A stretch of DNA of 64,000 nt from Chloroflexota bacterium (GTDB lineage: Bacteria; Chloroflexota; Dehalococcoidia; Bin125): NCBI GenBank assembly GCA_028873865.1, contig JAPPNI010000034.1, positions 1-64,000 of the forward strand, written 5' to 3'. Within the stretch, counting starts at the first letter, position 1. Every line of letters begins with the position of its first letter. Under the pieces are notes generated by a model. The model was given only the letters and a program-made list of their open reading frames with translations. It did no database searches and was not told the DNA's origin. The position numbers were made by a program, and so were the translations under genes. Positions 33,851-43,154 of this stretch are shown one piece after another.

Positions 33851-35221
33851 ATGTCCCAATACCGTTGGCTTGCTCGGCGGCGCGCCGTTGCAATCTTTTC
33901 CCTTATCTGCGTTCTTGCCTTGAGTTCGGCCGTGTTCTCGGCGTGCGGCCTGTTCGGCGGCGACGAGGAAGTGCCGGAGGTCGTGGAGCGGCCGGACAGC
34001 GCGGCCGAGAACGCGGAGGAGCAGACGGCGACGGGGACGACCGGCGCGTCGGAGGCGGCCGAGCAGCAGCAGGAGCAGCCGACCGAGGCGGTGACGGTGA
34101 CGACGTCGCCGCCGGATGAGGAGGAGGAAGAGCAGGAAGCGGCCGAGGAGAGCGAGGCGGAGGAGGTCGACCCGACGATCTACGTCGTGCAGGCGGGGGA
34201 CACGCTGGCGGCGATCGCGAATCGGCTGGGGGTGCGGATCGACGATCTGATCACGCTGAACGGGATCCAGAATCCGGACGTGCTGCACGTGGGCCAGGAG
34301 TTGAGGATCCCGGGCGCGGAGGCGAGCGACGAGGCGGCCGATGAGGAGCAGGACGACGCGGAGGCGGATGAGGACGAGCAAGAGGAGCAGTCGGAGGAGG
34401 AACAGATTGATCCGCCGAGCGTCGAGCTGCCGACGGTCGCGGTGCCGGCGGCGACGCCGACGCAGGTGAGCCACACGCAGTTCCCGCAGCCGGGTCCGGA
34501 GCAGACGACGGAAACGATCCCGGACGCTCCGTCGAACTTCCTGCAGTACGGCGCGGCGGCGCTGCCGTGGCTGCACGGGATCAACGAGGTGGAGCCGATC
34601 ATCGAGCTGTTCAAGGCGTGGCCGATGCCGGCGCTGGCGGTGGGCAACGATCGGGTCGTGCTGGTCGACACGGGCGGCAACGGGAGCTTCTCGGCGGCGA
34701 TCGTGTACACGGATCCGACCTCGTTCGGGGCGGCGGTTCCGTATTCGAACCTGGTGGTCTACGACCCGGTGCCGGGCGATCCGTCGAAGTACCGAATCGC
34801 CTACGACCACGCGCTGGCCTACGCGCGCGAGGTGCAGGGGATCCAGCAGCTTGCGGATGTGGATGTGACCGGCGACTTCATTCGCGATCTGACCTTCCGT
34901 GAGATCACCTGCGACGATAGCGGCTGCGTGAGCAGCTTCTACGTGCTCTCGTCGACGGGCGACGGCTATCGGACGGTGACGGGTCCGGTGGCGCAGGTGG
35001 CGGCGGTGTCGGCGATTGATATCGAGGACCTGACCGGCGACGGAGTGGCGGACATCGTGGTCGACGGTCTGGCGACGGATCAGGAGACGGCGGCGCGGTA
35101 CACGTTCGTGTTCTCGGCGCAGGGCGACAACCTGGTCGAGGCGGCGCGGCTGTCGCTGGACGGCGGCGGGTCGGAGGAGTCGGAAGCGGACGAGGACGAG
35201 GACGACACGCTGGAGGAGTAG
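33851..35221 (+). CDS. LysM lipoprotein with acidic linkers and C-terminal repeat-like domain
   Basis: A 456-residue envelope protein. The signal segment ends in VFSAC, a lipobox-like site. Acidic Glu/Asp/Gln-rich linkers flank a LysM domain (YVVQAGDTLAAIANRLGVRIDDLITLNGI to VLHVGQELRIPG) that binds peptidoglycan-type glycans. A domain after about 230 contains VDVTGDFIRDLTF and IEDLTGDGVADIVVDGL, an FG-GAP/EF-hand-like calcium-binding pattern (D-x-T-G-D-x-x-x-D). ATG 33851 places the signal peptide correctly; GTG 33818 is an alternative. Confidence 0.82.
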   Translation: MSQYRWLARRRAVAIFSLICVLALSSAVFSACGLFGGDEEVPEVVERPDSAAENAEEQTATGTTGASEAAEQQQEQPTEAVTVTTSPPDEEEEEQEAAEESEAEEVDPTIYVVQAGDTLAAIANRLGVRIDDLITLNGIQNPDVLHVGQELRIPGAEASDEAADEEQDDAEADEDEQEEQSEEEQIDPPSVELPTVAVPAATPTQVSHTQFPQPGPEQTTETIPDAPSNFLQYGAAALPWLHGINEVEPIIELFKAWPMPALAVGNDRVVLVDTGGNGSFSAAIVYTDPTSFGAAVPYSNLVVYDPVPGDPSKYRIAYDHALAYAREVQGIQQLADVDVTGDFIRDLTFREITCDDSGCVSSFYVLSSTGDGYRTVTGPVAQVAAVSAIDIEDLTGDGVADIVVDGLATDQETAARYTFVFSAQGDNLVEAARLSLDGGGSEESEADEDEDDTLEE

Positions 35222-35245
35222 GGCTTCCCGGCTTCGGCGTCGGAT

Positions 35246-35261
35246 TGCCCGCTGTCGGGCA
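35246..35261 (+). terminator. Hairpin after the LysM lipoprotein gene
   Basis: TGCCCG pairs with CGGGCA around a four-base loop, 25 bases past the LysM lipoprotein stop. There is no clear T-run, so confidence is moderate. Confidence 0.45.
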
Positions 35262-35360
35262 GAGGCATAGCCTCAGACGGGATAGATTCGCGGCGAGCCC
35301 GGGGTACTCGAGTTACCAGGCCGGTCATGGGCCCGCTGCGTACGACGGGTAAGCTGAGCG

Positions 35361-37463
35361 ATGTCCCTGGTTGTGCGGCCGTCGAGACGCTTCGGGACGC
35401 GCTCGACCCAACTCTTCTGGCGGCTGCCGCTGGTCGGTCGGGTTCGGGTTCCGCGCAACCTGGCTCCGCTGCTGTTGGCGGGCGCGGTCGGGCTGGCGGC
35501 CGGCTTTGCGTCGGTCGCGCTGACGGCGCTGGTGGATCTGCTGACGATCGTCTTCGACGAGCTGGCCGAGGTGCTGGACGGCCTGGCCGGCGGCTGGACG
35601 CTGATGCTGGTGCCGGCGATCGCGGCGATCCCGGTGGCGTTCATCGTCTCGCGGGTCGCGTCGGAGTCGCAGGGCGCGGGCGTGCCGTACGTGATGGTCG
35701 CGGTGGAGCGGGCGGGCGGATTCGTGCGGCCGATCATCGCGCCGGCCAAGCTGGTCGCGACGGGGTTCACGCTGGGCGGCGGCGGCGCGGCCGGACGTGA
35801 GGGTCCGATCGTGCTGATCGCGGCGTCGGTGGCGTCGTCGATCGGGCGTTTGACGCGGCAGCCGTCGGACATGCTGGTGCTGATGGTCGCGGCGGCGGCG
35901 GCGGGCGGGATCGCGGCGACGTTCAACACGCCGATCGCGGGGACATTCTTCGCGATGGAGGTGGTGTTGCGTCGGTTCAACGTGCGCAACTTCACGATCG
36001 TGGTGGTCTCGGCGGTGGTGGCGAACATCGTCGCGATCGCGTTCTACGGCGATTCGACCGGTCTCGATCTGCCGGAGCTGGAGATCAACAGCAACTGGGA
36101 GCTGTTCCTGCACGCGATCGTGGGCGTGTCGGCGGCGATTGCGGGGATCCTGTTCGTGCGGACGCGGTTCTTCACCGAGGACGTGTTCGAGTTCCTGGGG
36201 GTGTCGCTGTCGGTGCGGCCGATCCTGGGTTTGTTGGGCGTGGGGATGCTGGCGCTGATCGAGTCGAACATCCTGGGATCGGGGCTGGAGCAGATCCGGA
36301 TCTTCGCCGAGGGCGGGACGGCGGTCTCGACGCTGGCGATCCTGATGGTGTTGAAGACGCTGGCGGCGTCGTTGACGATCGGTTCGGGCGCATCGGGGGG
36401 CGCGTTCGCGCCGCTGCTGTTCGTCGGCGCGACGCTGGGCGCGCTGATGGGGGCGGGCTTCGAGTCGGCGCTGCCCAGTATCGTCGGGCCGGCGGGGACC
36501 TACGTGGTGGTGGGCATGGCGGCGGTCTTCGCGGCGGCGGCGCGCGCGCCGCTGACGTCGCTGTTCATCGTGTTCGAGCTGAGCGGGTACTCGTTGATCC
36601 TGCCGTTGATGACGGCGGTCGCGCTGGCCGCGGCGTTGGCGCAGTTGCTGACCCGCGACACGATCTACAACGTCCGCCTGCGCCGGGCGGGTCTGGACGT
36701 GCGTGACGAGCGGTCGCCGTCGCCGTTGGACGATCTGACCGTGGCGACGACGATGCGGACGGATACGCCGATCGTCTCGCGGATGGCGACGATCCAGGAC
36801 CTGGCCAATGCGATGAGTCAGTCGCGGGGCAACGTGGTCGCGGTGGCCGATCAACAGAACCGGTTTATCGGCCTGGTGACGGCGACGGACGTGGCGTCGG
36901 CGGTTGAGCGGCAGGAGCTGAACCGGCGGGCGTTCGACCTGGCGGTGGTCGCACCGATCTTCGTGCATCCGGACGACAACCTGCGCTACGCGCTGTCGCT
37001 GCTGGTCGAGCACGATATCCGGCAGCTCCCGGTGGTCGCGCGGGAGGACGAGAGCCGGCTGATGGGGATGCTGACGCAGCGCGACGTGTTGCGAGAGGTG
37101 GCGCAGCCGTCGGATCACGAGGCCGGTACGCGCGCGGCTCCGGCTCCGGTGAGGCGGCTGGTGGGCGCAGTGGAGATCGAGGCGCGGGTTGAGCCGGGAT
37201 CACAGGCCGAGTCGACGATGGTCTCGCAACTGCCGCTGCCCGAGGCGTCGGTGATCACGGCGATTCACCGTCGGGGCGAGGTGGTGATCCCGAGGGGCAG
37301 CGTGCGGCTGGAGGCGAACGACCTGGCGATCGTGCTGTCGGTCCCGCCCGAGGAAGCGGCGGTGCGCACGTTGTTCATCAATCACTCGTCGCAGACTCGG
37401 AACAACTGGTGGTTCCTGCCGCACGCGCCGGCGATGCCAGAGGACGAGTCGAACGATCGCTGA
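35361..37463 (+). CDS. ClC-family chloride channel/transporter with CBS pair and TrkA-C domain
   Basis: A 700-residue ClC protein. Signature sites are SQGAGVP (about 103-109), GREGP with gating Glu147, and GGAFAP near 350, all close to family consensus. The membrane domain (about 35-430) is followed by two CBS domains (about 450-590, ending in a RQLPVV-type strand and GMLTQRDVLREV) and a TrkA-C-like domain (about 620-685, VSQLPLPEASVITAIHRRGEVVIPRG). The gating Glu makes a Cl-/H+ antiporter or channel possible. Cytosolic domains suggest nucleotide regulation. Confidence 0.92.
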   Translation: MSLVVRPSRRFGTRSTQLFWRLPLVGRVRVPRNLAPLLLAGAVGLAAGFASVALTALVDLLTIVFDELAEVLDGLAGGWTLMLVPAIAAIPVAFIVSRVASESQGAGVPYVMVAVERAGGFVRPIIAPAKLVATGFTLGGGGAAGREGPIVLIAASVASSIGRLTRQPSDMLVLMVAAAAAGGIAATFNTPIAGTFFAMEVVLRRFNVRNFTIVVVSAVVANIVAIAFYGDSTGLDLPELEINSNWELFLHAIVGVSAAIAGILFVRTRFFTEDVFEFLGVSLSVRPILGLLGVGMLALIESNILGSGLEQIRIFAEGGTAVSTLAILMVLKTLAASLTIGSGASGGAFAPLLFVGATLGALMGAGFESALPSIVGPAGTYVVVGMAAVFAAAARAPLTSLFIVFELSGYSLILPLMTAVALAAALAQLLTRDTIYNVRLRRAGLDVRDERSPSPLDDLTVATTMRTDTPIVSRMATIQDLANAMSQSRGNVVAVADQQNRFIGLVTATDVASAVERQELNRRAFDLAVVAPIFVHPDDNLRYALSLLVEHDIRQLPVVAREDESRLMGMLTQRDVLREVAQPSDHEAGTRAAPAPVRRLVGAVEIEARVEPGSQAESTMVSQLPLPEASVITAIHRRGEVVIPRGSVRLEANDLAIVLSVPPEEAAVRTLFINHSSQTRNNWWFLPHAPAMPEDESNDR

Positions 37464-37526
37464 GCCACTCGCGGCCACGCGTGCGACGCAACGATGGCTT
37501 CGATCGCTGCGCCTAGAATCCGTTGC

Positions 37527-37937
37527 ATGCCGCGACTGTTCACCCTGGCCCAGGCTCGCCGGTCGTTGCCGGCGATTGCGGCGGTGGTGATCGTGATGCG
37601 CAAACGGGCCCTGCGGCTGGACGAACTGGCGGCGCTGGCGTCCTCGATGCGGCGGACGACGAGCGCCGACGGCGACCCGGTGGTCAACGACGACACGGAG
37701 ATCCAGGCCGAGATGGCCAAGCTGGAGGGGCAGATCGCCACGCTGATCGAGCACATCCAGGAGCAGGGCGTTGAGGTCAAGGACATCCGCCGGGGGCTGG
37801 TCGACTGGCGGGCGGAGCGAGAGGGTCGGGAGGTGTACCTCTGCTGGCAGTACGGCGAGCGGACGGTGAGCTGGTGGCACGAGCTGGCGGACGGGTTTGC
37901 CGGGCGTCAGCCAATCGTGCTGTCCGAGTGGACCTGA
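37527..37937 (+). CDS. DUF2203 family protein
   Basis: A 136-residue protein with the DUF2203 pattern: [13 protein letters not shown] at the N-terminus, a helical middle, and [45 protein letters not shown] at the C-terminus. It is a small, soluble protein of unknown function. ATG 37527 is chosen because the conserved N-terminus starts there; TAGAAT (37514-37519) is a -10-like box, unusually close for a leadered mRNA. Confidence 0.83.
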   Translation: MPRLFTLAQARRSLPAIAAVVIVMRKRALRLDELAALASSMRRTTSADGDPVVNDDTEIQAEMAKLEGQIATLIEHIQEQGVEVKDIRRGLVDWRAEREGREVYLCWQYGERTVSWWHELADGFAGRQPIVLSEWT

Positions 37938-37946
37938 GGCGCAGCG

Positions 37947-38720
37947 GTGCCGCACCATCGGACTCTGGCGCCGCCGGCGCAGCGGGGCGCGGATGCTCCC
38001 GTCGTCCACCAGGAGATGCGCCGCCACTATGACGCGCTGTACGACCAGCTGCTCAACGGCCGACCGGCGCGGGATGCGCGGCCGGTGCTCGATGTCGGCA
38101 GCGGTGACGGTCTGGCGCTCAGGGCGATCGTGCAGGGCACGCCGCTGCAGGGCGTCGCGGTGGACGCGGCCTCGTCCGGGTCATGGCTAGGGCCGGCGGA
38201 ATGGGCCATGGTCCAGGCCGACGCCCAGCGGCTGCCGTTCGCCGATGCCCGCTTCCGATCGGCCTTGATGGTCGATGTGTTCGAGTGGCTGCGCCATCCG
38301 GCGGCGACCCTGCGCGAGGTGGCGCGGGTCACGGACGGCCCGATCCTGATCGTACAGACCGACTGGGAAGGGCTGTGGTTCCAGGTGGACCAGGCGGAGA
38401 TCGGCCGGGACCTGGTGCGGGCGTTCAACAAGGGCGCGCCGGAGGGGCTGCGCGGTCTGATCCGGAGCTCGGCGGAATCGGCCGGGCTCGACGTGGCGAA
38501 GCTGTCGTCGGTCTCGATCGAGACGGACGAGCTGGAGCTGGGCAGCCTGGCCTGGGACGTTCTGGAGTCGATCCGGCGGTACCTGGTGATCGAGTCGGCG
38601 CAGGTCCGGGCGCGGCGATTCGATGACTGGCGCTCGGAGCTACAGAGCGCAGCCGATGAGAAGCAGTTCCGGATGTTGATTCGACGGGTGATCGCGCTGG
38701 TCGAGGCCGGTGACGGCTAG
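37947..38720 (+). CDS. class I SAM-dependent methyltransferase
   Basis: A 257-residue methyltransferase. Motif I is VLDVGSGDGLALRAI (about 45-59), with ADAQRLPFADARFRSALMVDVFEWLRHPAATLREVARV as the following acidic and helix segments. This matches ubiquinone-type (UbiE/Tam-like) small-molecule methyltransferases. GTG 37947 is nine bases after the DUF2203 stop; ATG 38016 is a shorter option. The acceptor is unknown. Confidence 0.83.
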   Translation: MPHHRTLAPPAQRGADAPVVHQEMRRHYDALYDQLLNGRPARDARPVLDVGSGDGLALRAIVQGTPLQGVAVDAASSGSWLGPAEWAMVQADAQRLPFADARFRSALMVDVFEWLRHPAATLREVARVTDGPILIVQTDWEGLWFQVDQAEIGRDLVRAFNKGAPEGLRGLIRSSAESAGLDVAKLSSVSIETDELELGSLAWDVLESIRRYLVIESAQVRARRFDDWRSELQSAADEKQFRMLIRRVIALVEAGDG

Positions 38721-38745
38721 CTGGTAGCGGCCAGGGGGTCCACGG

Positions 38746-39642
38746 TTAGGGGCTCCGTGGCGAGCCGTGACGATGGCCCTCCTGATGCTCGTGATCTTCC
38801 ATGTGCAGTTGCAGCTCGTCGCCGAGGCGCAGCGTGTGGTGATCGTCGTCTGCGGACGGCTCGCCGTGCACGTCGCCGCGGGAGACGATGGCCAGCTCGC
38901 GGCCATAGGTGCGGCGTAGCACGTCTTCGGTCAGCACCAGCGATGGATCGCCCTGGGCGATGATTCCACCCTCCGAAGCGTTGACGCAAATCACCTCGGC
39001 GTAGTGCTCGAGCACCGTCGACAGGTCGTGAGTGGTCATGATCACCGATGTGCCCAAGTCGGTCAGGTCGCAGAGCACGTCGAACAACTGATCGTCGGAG
39101 ACGGCGTCGAGCGCGGCGGATGGCTCGTCGAGGAGCAAAATTCGGGGCTGTCGGGCGAGCGCGCGGGCGATCAGGGCGCGCTTGCGCTGGCCGCCGGAGA
39201 GTTCGTGGATCTGACGATCGTGCAAGTCCTGGACGTCCATCATCGCCAGCGCGCGGTCAACGGCGATCTGGTCATCCCGGGTGCGAATCAACCGTCCCAG
39301 GCGTTGCTTCCAGCTGAACTGATATCGGCCCATCGCGACGAGCTCGCGCACGGTGATCGGAAAGCGCCAGTCGACGTTGCTGGCCTGCGGCATGTAGCCG
39401 AGATACGCGCGAGCCTCCTCGGGCGACGCACCGCCGACCAGGATCTCGCCCTCGGAGGGCTTGAGCAGGCCGGCGATGGTCTTGAGCAAGGTGCTCTTGC
39501 CCGAGCCGTTCCCGCCAATGATGCCGGTGAACACGCCGCCGGGGATGTTGAGGGTGAGTTCTTCGAAAACCCGGTGTCCGGGATAGCCGACGCTTACATT
39601 GCGGAGCGCGACTTCGGCTCCGGCGACGGGGGCGATGGTCAT
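38746..39642 (-). CDS. metal ABC transporter ATPase with His-rich tail
   Basis: A 298-residue ABC ATPase. Walker A is GGNGSGKSTL, the signature is LSGGQRKRA, and Walker B is RILLLDEPSAALD, followed by VIMTTHDLS with the switch His. The sequence resembles zinc/manganese (ZnuC/MntA-type) ATPases. The last 40 residues hold eight His, in groups such as DDDHHT and DHEHQEGHRHG, suitable for binding zinc or nickel. It is divergent from a substrate-binding protein gene. No permease is in the window. Confidence 0.87.
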   Translation of the reverse strand: MTIAPVAGAEVALRNVSVGYPGHRVFEELTLNIPGGVFTGIIGGNGSGKSTLLKTIAGLLKPSEGEILVGGASPEEARAYLGYMPQASNVDWRFPITVRELVAMGRYQFSWKQRLGRLIRTRDDQIAVDRALAMMDVQDLHDRQIHELSGGQRKRALIARALARQPRILLLDEPSAALDAVSDDQLFDVLCDLTDLGTSVIMTTHDLSTVLEHYAEVICVNASEGGIIAQGDPSLVLTEDVLRRTYGRELAIVSRGDVHGEPSADDDHHTLRLGDELQLHMEDHEHQEGHRHGSPRSP

Positions 39643-39658
39643 CCGAATCTCCGCGCCA

Positions 39659-39712
39659 GGCCTGTGTGGCGCACTGGGCGCGCCGGGCCTGTGTGGCGCA
39701 CTGGGCGCGCCG
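39659..39712. repeat. Perfect 27-bp tandem duplication between divergent transporter genes
   Basis: Two identical 27-base copies, 39659-39685 and 39686-39712, each contain GTGTGGCGCACTGGGCGCGCC. They lie in the 112-bp region between the ATPase start (39642) and the binding-protein start (39755). A bound regulator or recent slippage duplication is possible. Confidence 0.85.
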
Positions 39713-39754
39713 AGCGACCCTCTGTCGATAGCGGCCGCTGATAGCCTCACAGAC

Positions 39755-40651
39755 ATGCCCAGCGTAGTTGACGCGACCGGCACGGAGATCGACCTTGCGC
39801 AACCGGCGCGGGAGGTGGTCTCGCTGGTGCCCTCGATGACTGAGCTGGTCTGCTCGATGCGGCTCGGTTCGCGGCTGGTCGGGGTGACGAGGTTTTGCGT
39901 GGAACCGGCGGAGGTCGTGACGGCGATCCGCAAGGTCGGGGGTACGAAGAACCCGGATATCGAGCGAATCGTTCGGCTCAATCCGCAGCTGGTGCTGGCC
40001 AATCGGGAAGAGAACAACGAGGAGGACGTGCTCGCGCTACGCGAGGCCGGGATCGAGGTCTACGTGGGCGACGTGCGGACGGCCGAGGATGCGACAGACG
40101 AGATCGACAGGGTCGGACGGCTGCTGGGCGGGATCTCGATCAAGACGGCCGATGCGATCAACGAGGCGCTGGAGGAGCAGCGGCACGTGCAGCGGATGCG
40201 GCCTCGGGTGCGGGCGGCGGCGCTGATCTGGCGGAATCCATACATGGCGGCGTCGGGCGATACGTACATCGGTGATCTGCTGCGGACCTGCGGGGCGATC
40301 AACGTGTGCGAGGACTCGAGCCGGGGGCGCTATCCGCGGCTATCGCTGAGCGAGCTGGTCGGGCTGGATCCCGAGGTGATCCTGTTGCCGTCGGAGCCGT
40401 ACCGGTTTCGCGAGCGGCACGCCGAGGAGCTGCTGGCGCAGCACGGGATGAGCGCCGCGCGGGATGGACACATCTATCTCTGCGACGGGCAGAATCTTAC
40501 CTGGTGGGGGATCCGCACGGCGGCGGCGATCGAGGAGGTGGCGTCGCTGCTCGACCATGCTCGGGCCGGCTGGCAGGCGGAGGCGGCGATGGTTCCGGAG
40601 TTGCCGCCGGGGTTGAATCTGAATGTGACTCAGCAGGACGTGGTTGAGTAG
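39755..40651 (+). CDS. BtuF/helical-backbone metal receptor-like binding protein, leaderless
   Basis: A 298-residue protein of the BtuF/FhuD-like receptor family. REVVSLVPSMTELVCSMRLGSRLVGVTRFC and ERIVRLNPQLVLANREENNEEDVLALREAGIEVYV are the typical first-lobe segments, with QNLTWWGIRTAAAIEEVASLL near the end. Members normally bind vitamin B12, heme or metal chelates at the outer face. No signal peptide or lipobox is seen at ATG 39755; an in-frame GTG or ATG upstream encodes only low-complexity residues from the tandem repeat. So it may be cytoplasmic, exported otherwise, or a non-transport homologue. Confidence 0.8.
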   Translation: MPSVVDATGTEIDLAQPAREVVSLVPSMTELVCSMRLGSRLVGVTRFCVEPAEVVTAIRKVGGTKNPDIERIVRLNPQLVLANREENNEEDVLALREAGIEVYVGDVRTAEDATDEIDRVGRLLGGISIKTADAINEALEEQRHVQRMRPRVRAAALIWRNPYMAASGDTYIGDLLRTCGAINVCEDSSRGRYPRLSLSELVGLDPEVILLPSEPYRFRERHAEELLAQHGMSAARDGHIYLCDGQNLTWWGIRTAAAIEEVASLLDHARAGWQAEAAMVPELPPGLNLNVTQQDVVE

Positions 40652-40655
40652 AGGT

Positions 40656-41474
40656 CTAGAGCGGGCGGCCGCTGTCGAGCATGAGGGCTCGGGCGGCGAT
40701 CTGGGCGGCGAGGACGGCGGCGGTGGTGAGGTAGAGCAGTCCGGTGGCGGCCATCATGGAGCGCATGCGGGCGGTGGTCCAGGCCATCCAGCCGAAGATC
40801 AGGGGGAGGACGAAGCCGACCACGATCCGGAGCCAGAAGGTGGGGTCGCTGGTCAGGGCGAGGTCGCGTCCGCCGACGGGATCGTCGATGGAGACGGCCA
40901 GCGCGGCTGCGAAGAGGATGGCCTGGAGGAGGACGACGATGAGGAAGGCGGTGGTGATCTCGACCAGGGGTCGGGCGGGGAGGCGCGGGGTGACGAGGTA
41001 CCAGTGGCCCAGGGCGAGTCCAACGGCGGAGAGTCCGAGGGCGAGGGCGCCGAGCCCGAGGCTGAAGACGGTGAGCGCCTCGGGGGAGCCGGCGAGCGTG
41101 GCGGCCATGAGGCCGAGCGCAGCCAGGGAGAGTCCGCTGAGGGTCCAGCCGATGCGGCGCGCCCAGGCGTCGCGGTCGGTGTAGAGGGCGATGTTGTGGA
41201 GCACGGAGGCGGCGGTTAGCGCGGCGAGTACCCAGACGAGAGCATCGCGCGGTCCGGAGCGGACGGCGTAGCCCTCGACGACATCGCCCTCGAGCGTGAA
41301 CGCGGTCCAGAAGGCGAGGCCGAGGACGATCGGGACCATGATCGTGGTCGAGCGGACGAAGCCCGGGGTGGCCTGTCCTCGGAGGTGGACGGCGTGCATG
41401 ACGAGTGCGCCGCCGATGCCCAGCTCGAGCAGCAGGAGCAACAAGGTGTACGGCAGCGCTCCCGACGCTTCCAC
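40656..41474 (-). CDS. eight-TM membrane protein of unknown function
   Basis: A 272-residue protein with about eight hydrophobic helices, beginning TLLLLLLELGIGGALVMHAVHL. A conserved-looking LALGHWYLVTPRLPARPL loop sits near the middle. I do not recognise a family. GTG 41474 starts six bases after the end of the preceding 70-residue gene on the same strand, so the two are probably translated together. Confidence 0.6.
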   Translation of the reverse strand: MEASGALPYTLLLLLLELGIGGALVMHAVHLRGQATPGFVRSTTIMVPIVLGLAFWTAFTLEGDVVEGYAVRSGPRDALVWVLAALTAASVLHNIALYTDRDAWARRIGWTLSGLSLAALGLMAATLAGSPEALTVFSLGLGALALGLSAVGLALGHWYLVTPRLPARPLVEITTAFLIVVLLQAILFAAALAVSIDDPVGGRDLALTSDPTFWLRIVVGFVLPLIFGWMAWTTARMRSMMAATGLLYLTTAAVLAAQIAARALMLDSGRPL

Positions 41475-41480
41475 TACCGC

Positions 41481-41693
41481 TTACGACTCCAACTTCAGCA
41501 GCAGGACCGTGCGGCGGAGTCCTTCGTCGCCGATTTCGACCTGAACGCTGAGGACCCGGTAGCGATCGTCGCGGCCGCCGCGGCGGAAGCGGAGGATGTC
41601 GCCCTTGCTCCAGGGGTAGTCGGTTTCGAGCGTGTCGAGCAGCGTTTCGCGCCGCTCGGTGAAGGTGTCCGACTCCCAGAACTCCGTCAGCAT
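41481..41693 (-). CDS. small hypothetical protein coupled to the eight-TM gene
   Basis: A 70-residue protein: MLTEFWESDTFTERRETLLDT is a helical start, then DYPWSKGDILRFRRGGRDDRYRVLSVQVEI is a beta-rich segment that resembles small SH3-like or head-tail-joining-type proteins. No family recognised. It is divergent from the DinB-like gene at 41782. Confidence 0.45.
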   Translation of the reverse strand: MLTEFWESDTFTERRETLLDTLETDYPWSKGDILRFRRGGRDDRYRVLSVQVEIGDEGLRRTVLLLKLES

Positions 41694-41781
41694 CGCAACC
41701 CTCCCGCGACAGACGTACTGGCTTATCGTAGCCCACCTGATCGTCGATGGCGGGTGCGTTCCATGTGTCAGAATGTCGGGC

Positions 41782-42225
41782 ATGAGCGACAACGAGACGT
41801 CCCGCCGGTGGTTGATGAAGGCCCTGCGGGAGGCGTCGGGCGAGATGCACGAGTTGATGATGCGGGCCCTGCGCGGCTCGATGCCGGAGGCGGAGGCGCT
41901 GATCGAGCGGGCCTGGCGGCACGAGACGATCGCGGCCTGGCAGTTGGGGTATCTGCTGTTCCAGGATGTCGAGGACCTGCCGCTGCACGATTATGAGTGG
42001 CTGGAGCAGGTCAGCGTTCCGGATTGCTATGAACAGCTTCGGGAGTGGTACCACACCCGGGAGCAAATCTCGGGTGTGCTGTACATGATGTCGAGCTTTG
42101 AGTGGGAGCAGACGGCGAATCACCGGTTCCAGGGGGAGCTGAGCGTGGAGTCGATTGCGCGCTCGATGCACCAGACCGACCTGGAGATCCTGAACACGCT
42201 GCGGGCTCAGTTGCAGCCGACGTAG
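41782..42225 (+). CDS. DinB-like four-helix protein
   Basis: A 147-residue helical protein. The layout with LGYLLFQDVEDLPL, LREWYHTREQISGVLYMMSSFEWEQTANHRFQGELSVESIARSMHQTD matches DinB-superfamily proteins: W-E-x-T-x-x-H-x-x-x-G-x-x-(S/T) and a C-terminal His before an Asp/Leu helix. A metal site with three His would be expected in the family, but I can place only two clearly. It is a second member besides the gene at 30683-31288. Confidence 0.6.
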   Translation: MSDNETSRRWLMKALREASGEMHELMMRALRGSMPEAEALIERAWRHETIAAWQLGYLLFQDVEDLPLHDYEWLEQVSVPDCYEQLREWYHTREQISGVLYMMSSFEWEQTANHRFQGELSVESIARSMHQTDLEILNTLRAQLQPT

Positions 42226-42263
42226 CTGGTCGAACGGGCTAGTCCAGCTGGTCAATCCGCTGG

Positions 42264-43121
42264 TCAGTCGGCGGGCCAGCCGAGCGCTGAGGCAACCTCG
42301 GAGGCGGCTCGGGCGAAATTCATCGTATAGATGTGCAGGCCGGGGGCTCCGAGATCGAGTAGTTCCCGGCCGAGATTGGCCGCGACCTCGACTCCGATCT
42401 GGCGGCGTTCGGCGGAGTTCGCGGCCTGCTCGAGACGATCGCGGATCTCGGTCGGGAACTCGGTGGCGTTGAGGGCGGACATGCGCTCGATGCCGGCGAC
42501 GTTGGTCGGCGGCATGATGCCGGGAATGACGGGGGTGTCGACGCCTCGCGCGTCGAGCTGATCGACGAACTGCCGGTAGTACTCGGCTCGGTAGCCGAAC
42601 TGGGTGATGGCGAAGTCGGCGCGGCGCAGCTTTCTGGCCTGATGGGTGAGGTCGGCCTCGACCGATACGGCCATCGGGTGACCTTCGGGGTGGGCGGCGA
42701 CGCCGATGTCCCAGTCGGCGCGGTCGCGGATGAAGTCGGCGAGATCGGCTGCGGTGTCGAAGGCCTGGGTTGGCGTGTCGAGGCCGTGTGGGAGGTCGCC
42801 GCGGAGGGCGAGGATGTTGTCGACGTCGTCGGCCTGGTACTCCCTGATGATTGCGGCGATCTCGTCGCGAGTGTGGGCGACGCAGGTGAGGTGGGGCATG
42901 GCTTCGACCTGGAAATGGTCGCGGATGGTCTGTACCCAGTCGCGGGTCGGGCCCCGGGTGGTCCCGCCGGCCCCGTAGGTGACGGACATGAAGTGGGGTT
43001 GGTGGCGGGAGAGGCGGGAGAGGGTCTGCCTGAGACGGTCGGCGCCATCTTCGTCGCGGGGGGCGGAGAATTCGAAGGACAAGGTTGGGCCCGCATCAAG
43101 CAGCTGCGTGATGCGGGCCAT
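42264..43121 (-). CDS. metF: methylenetetrahydrofolate reductase
   Basis: A 285-residue MetF. FEFSAP has Glu17, aligned with the proton-donating Glu of the enzyme. FMSVTYGAGGTTRGPT, PHLTCVAHTRDEI, NILALRGDLPHG and FAITQFGYRAEYY are all close to the family consensus. It reduces methylene-THF to methyl-THF with a flavin, supplying methyl groups for methionine. ATG 43121 starts the conserved region. Its upstream neighbour on the same strand is the HesB-type carrier, with a hairpin in the gap. Confidence 0.9.
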   Translation of the reverse strand: MARITQLLDAGPTLSFEFSAPRDEDGADRLRQTLSRLSRHQPHFMSVTYGAGGTTRGPTRDWVQTIRDHFQVEAMPHLTCVAHTRDEIAAIIREYQADDVDNILALRGDLPHGLDTPTQAFDTAADLADFIRDRADWDIGVAAHPEGHPMAVSVEADLTHQARKLRRADFAITQFGYRAEYYRQFVDQLDARGVDTPVIPGIMPPTNVAGIERMSALNATEFPTEIRDRLEQAANSAERRQIGVEVAANLGRELLDLGAPGLHIYTMNFARAASEVASALGWPAD

Positions 43122-43154
43122 TGGTTGCGTCTATCTATGCGAGACCGGTGAGCC

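Noticed and set aside
35325..37118. A 597-codon open frame on the minus strand
   Set aside because: Antisense of the ClC gene; the translation is nearly all Arg, Gln, His and Pro.
39642..40017. A longer start for the metal ABC ATPase at 40017
   Set aside because: The extra 125 residues are antisense to the binding-protein gene and run through the tandem repeat as Pro/Ala/His-rich residues unlike the family.
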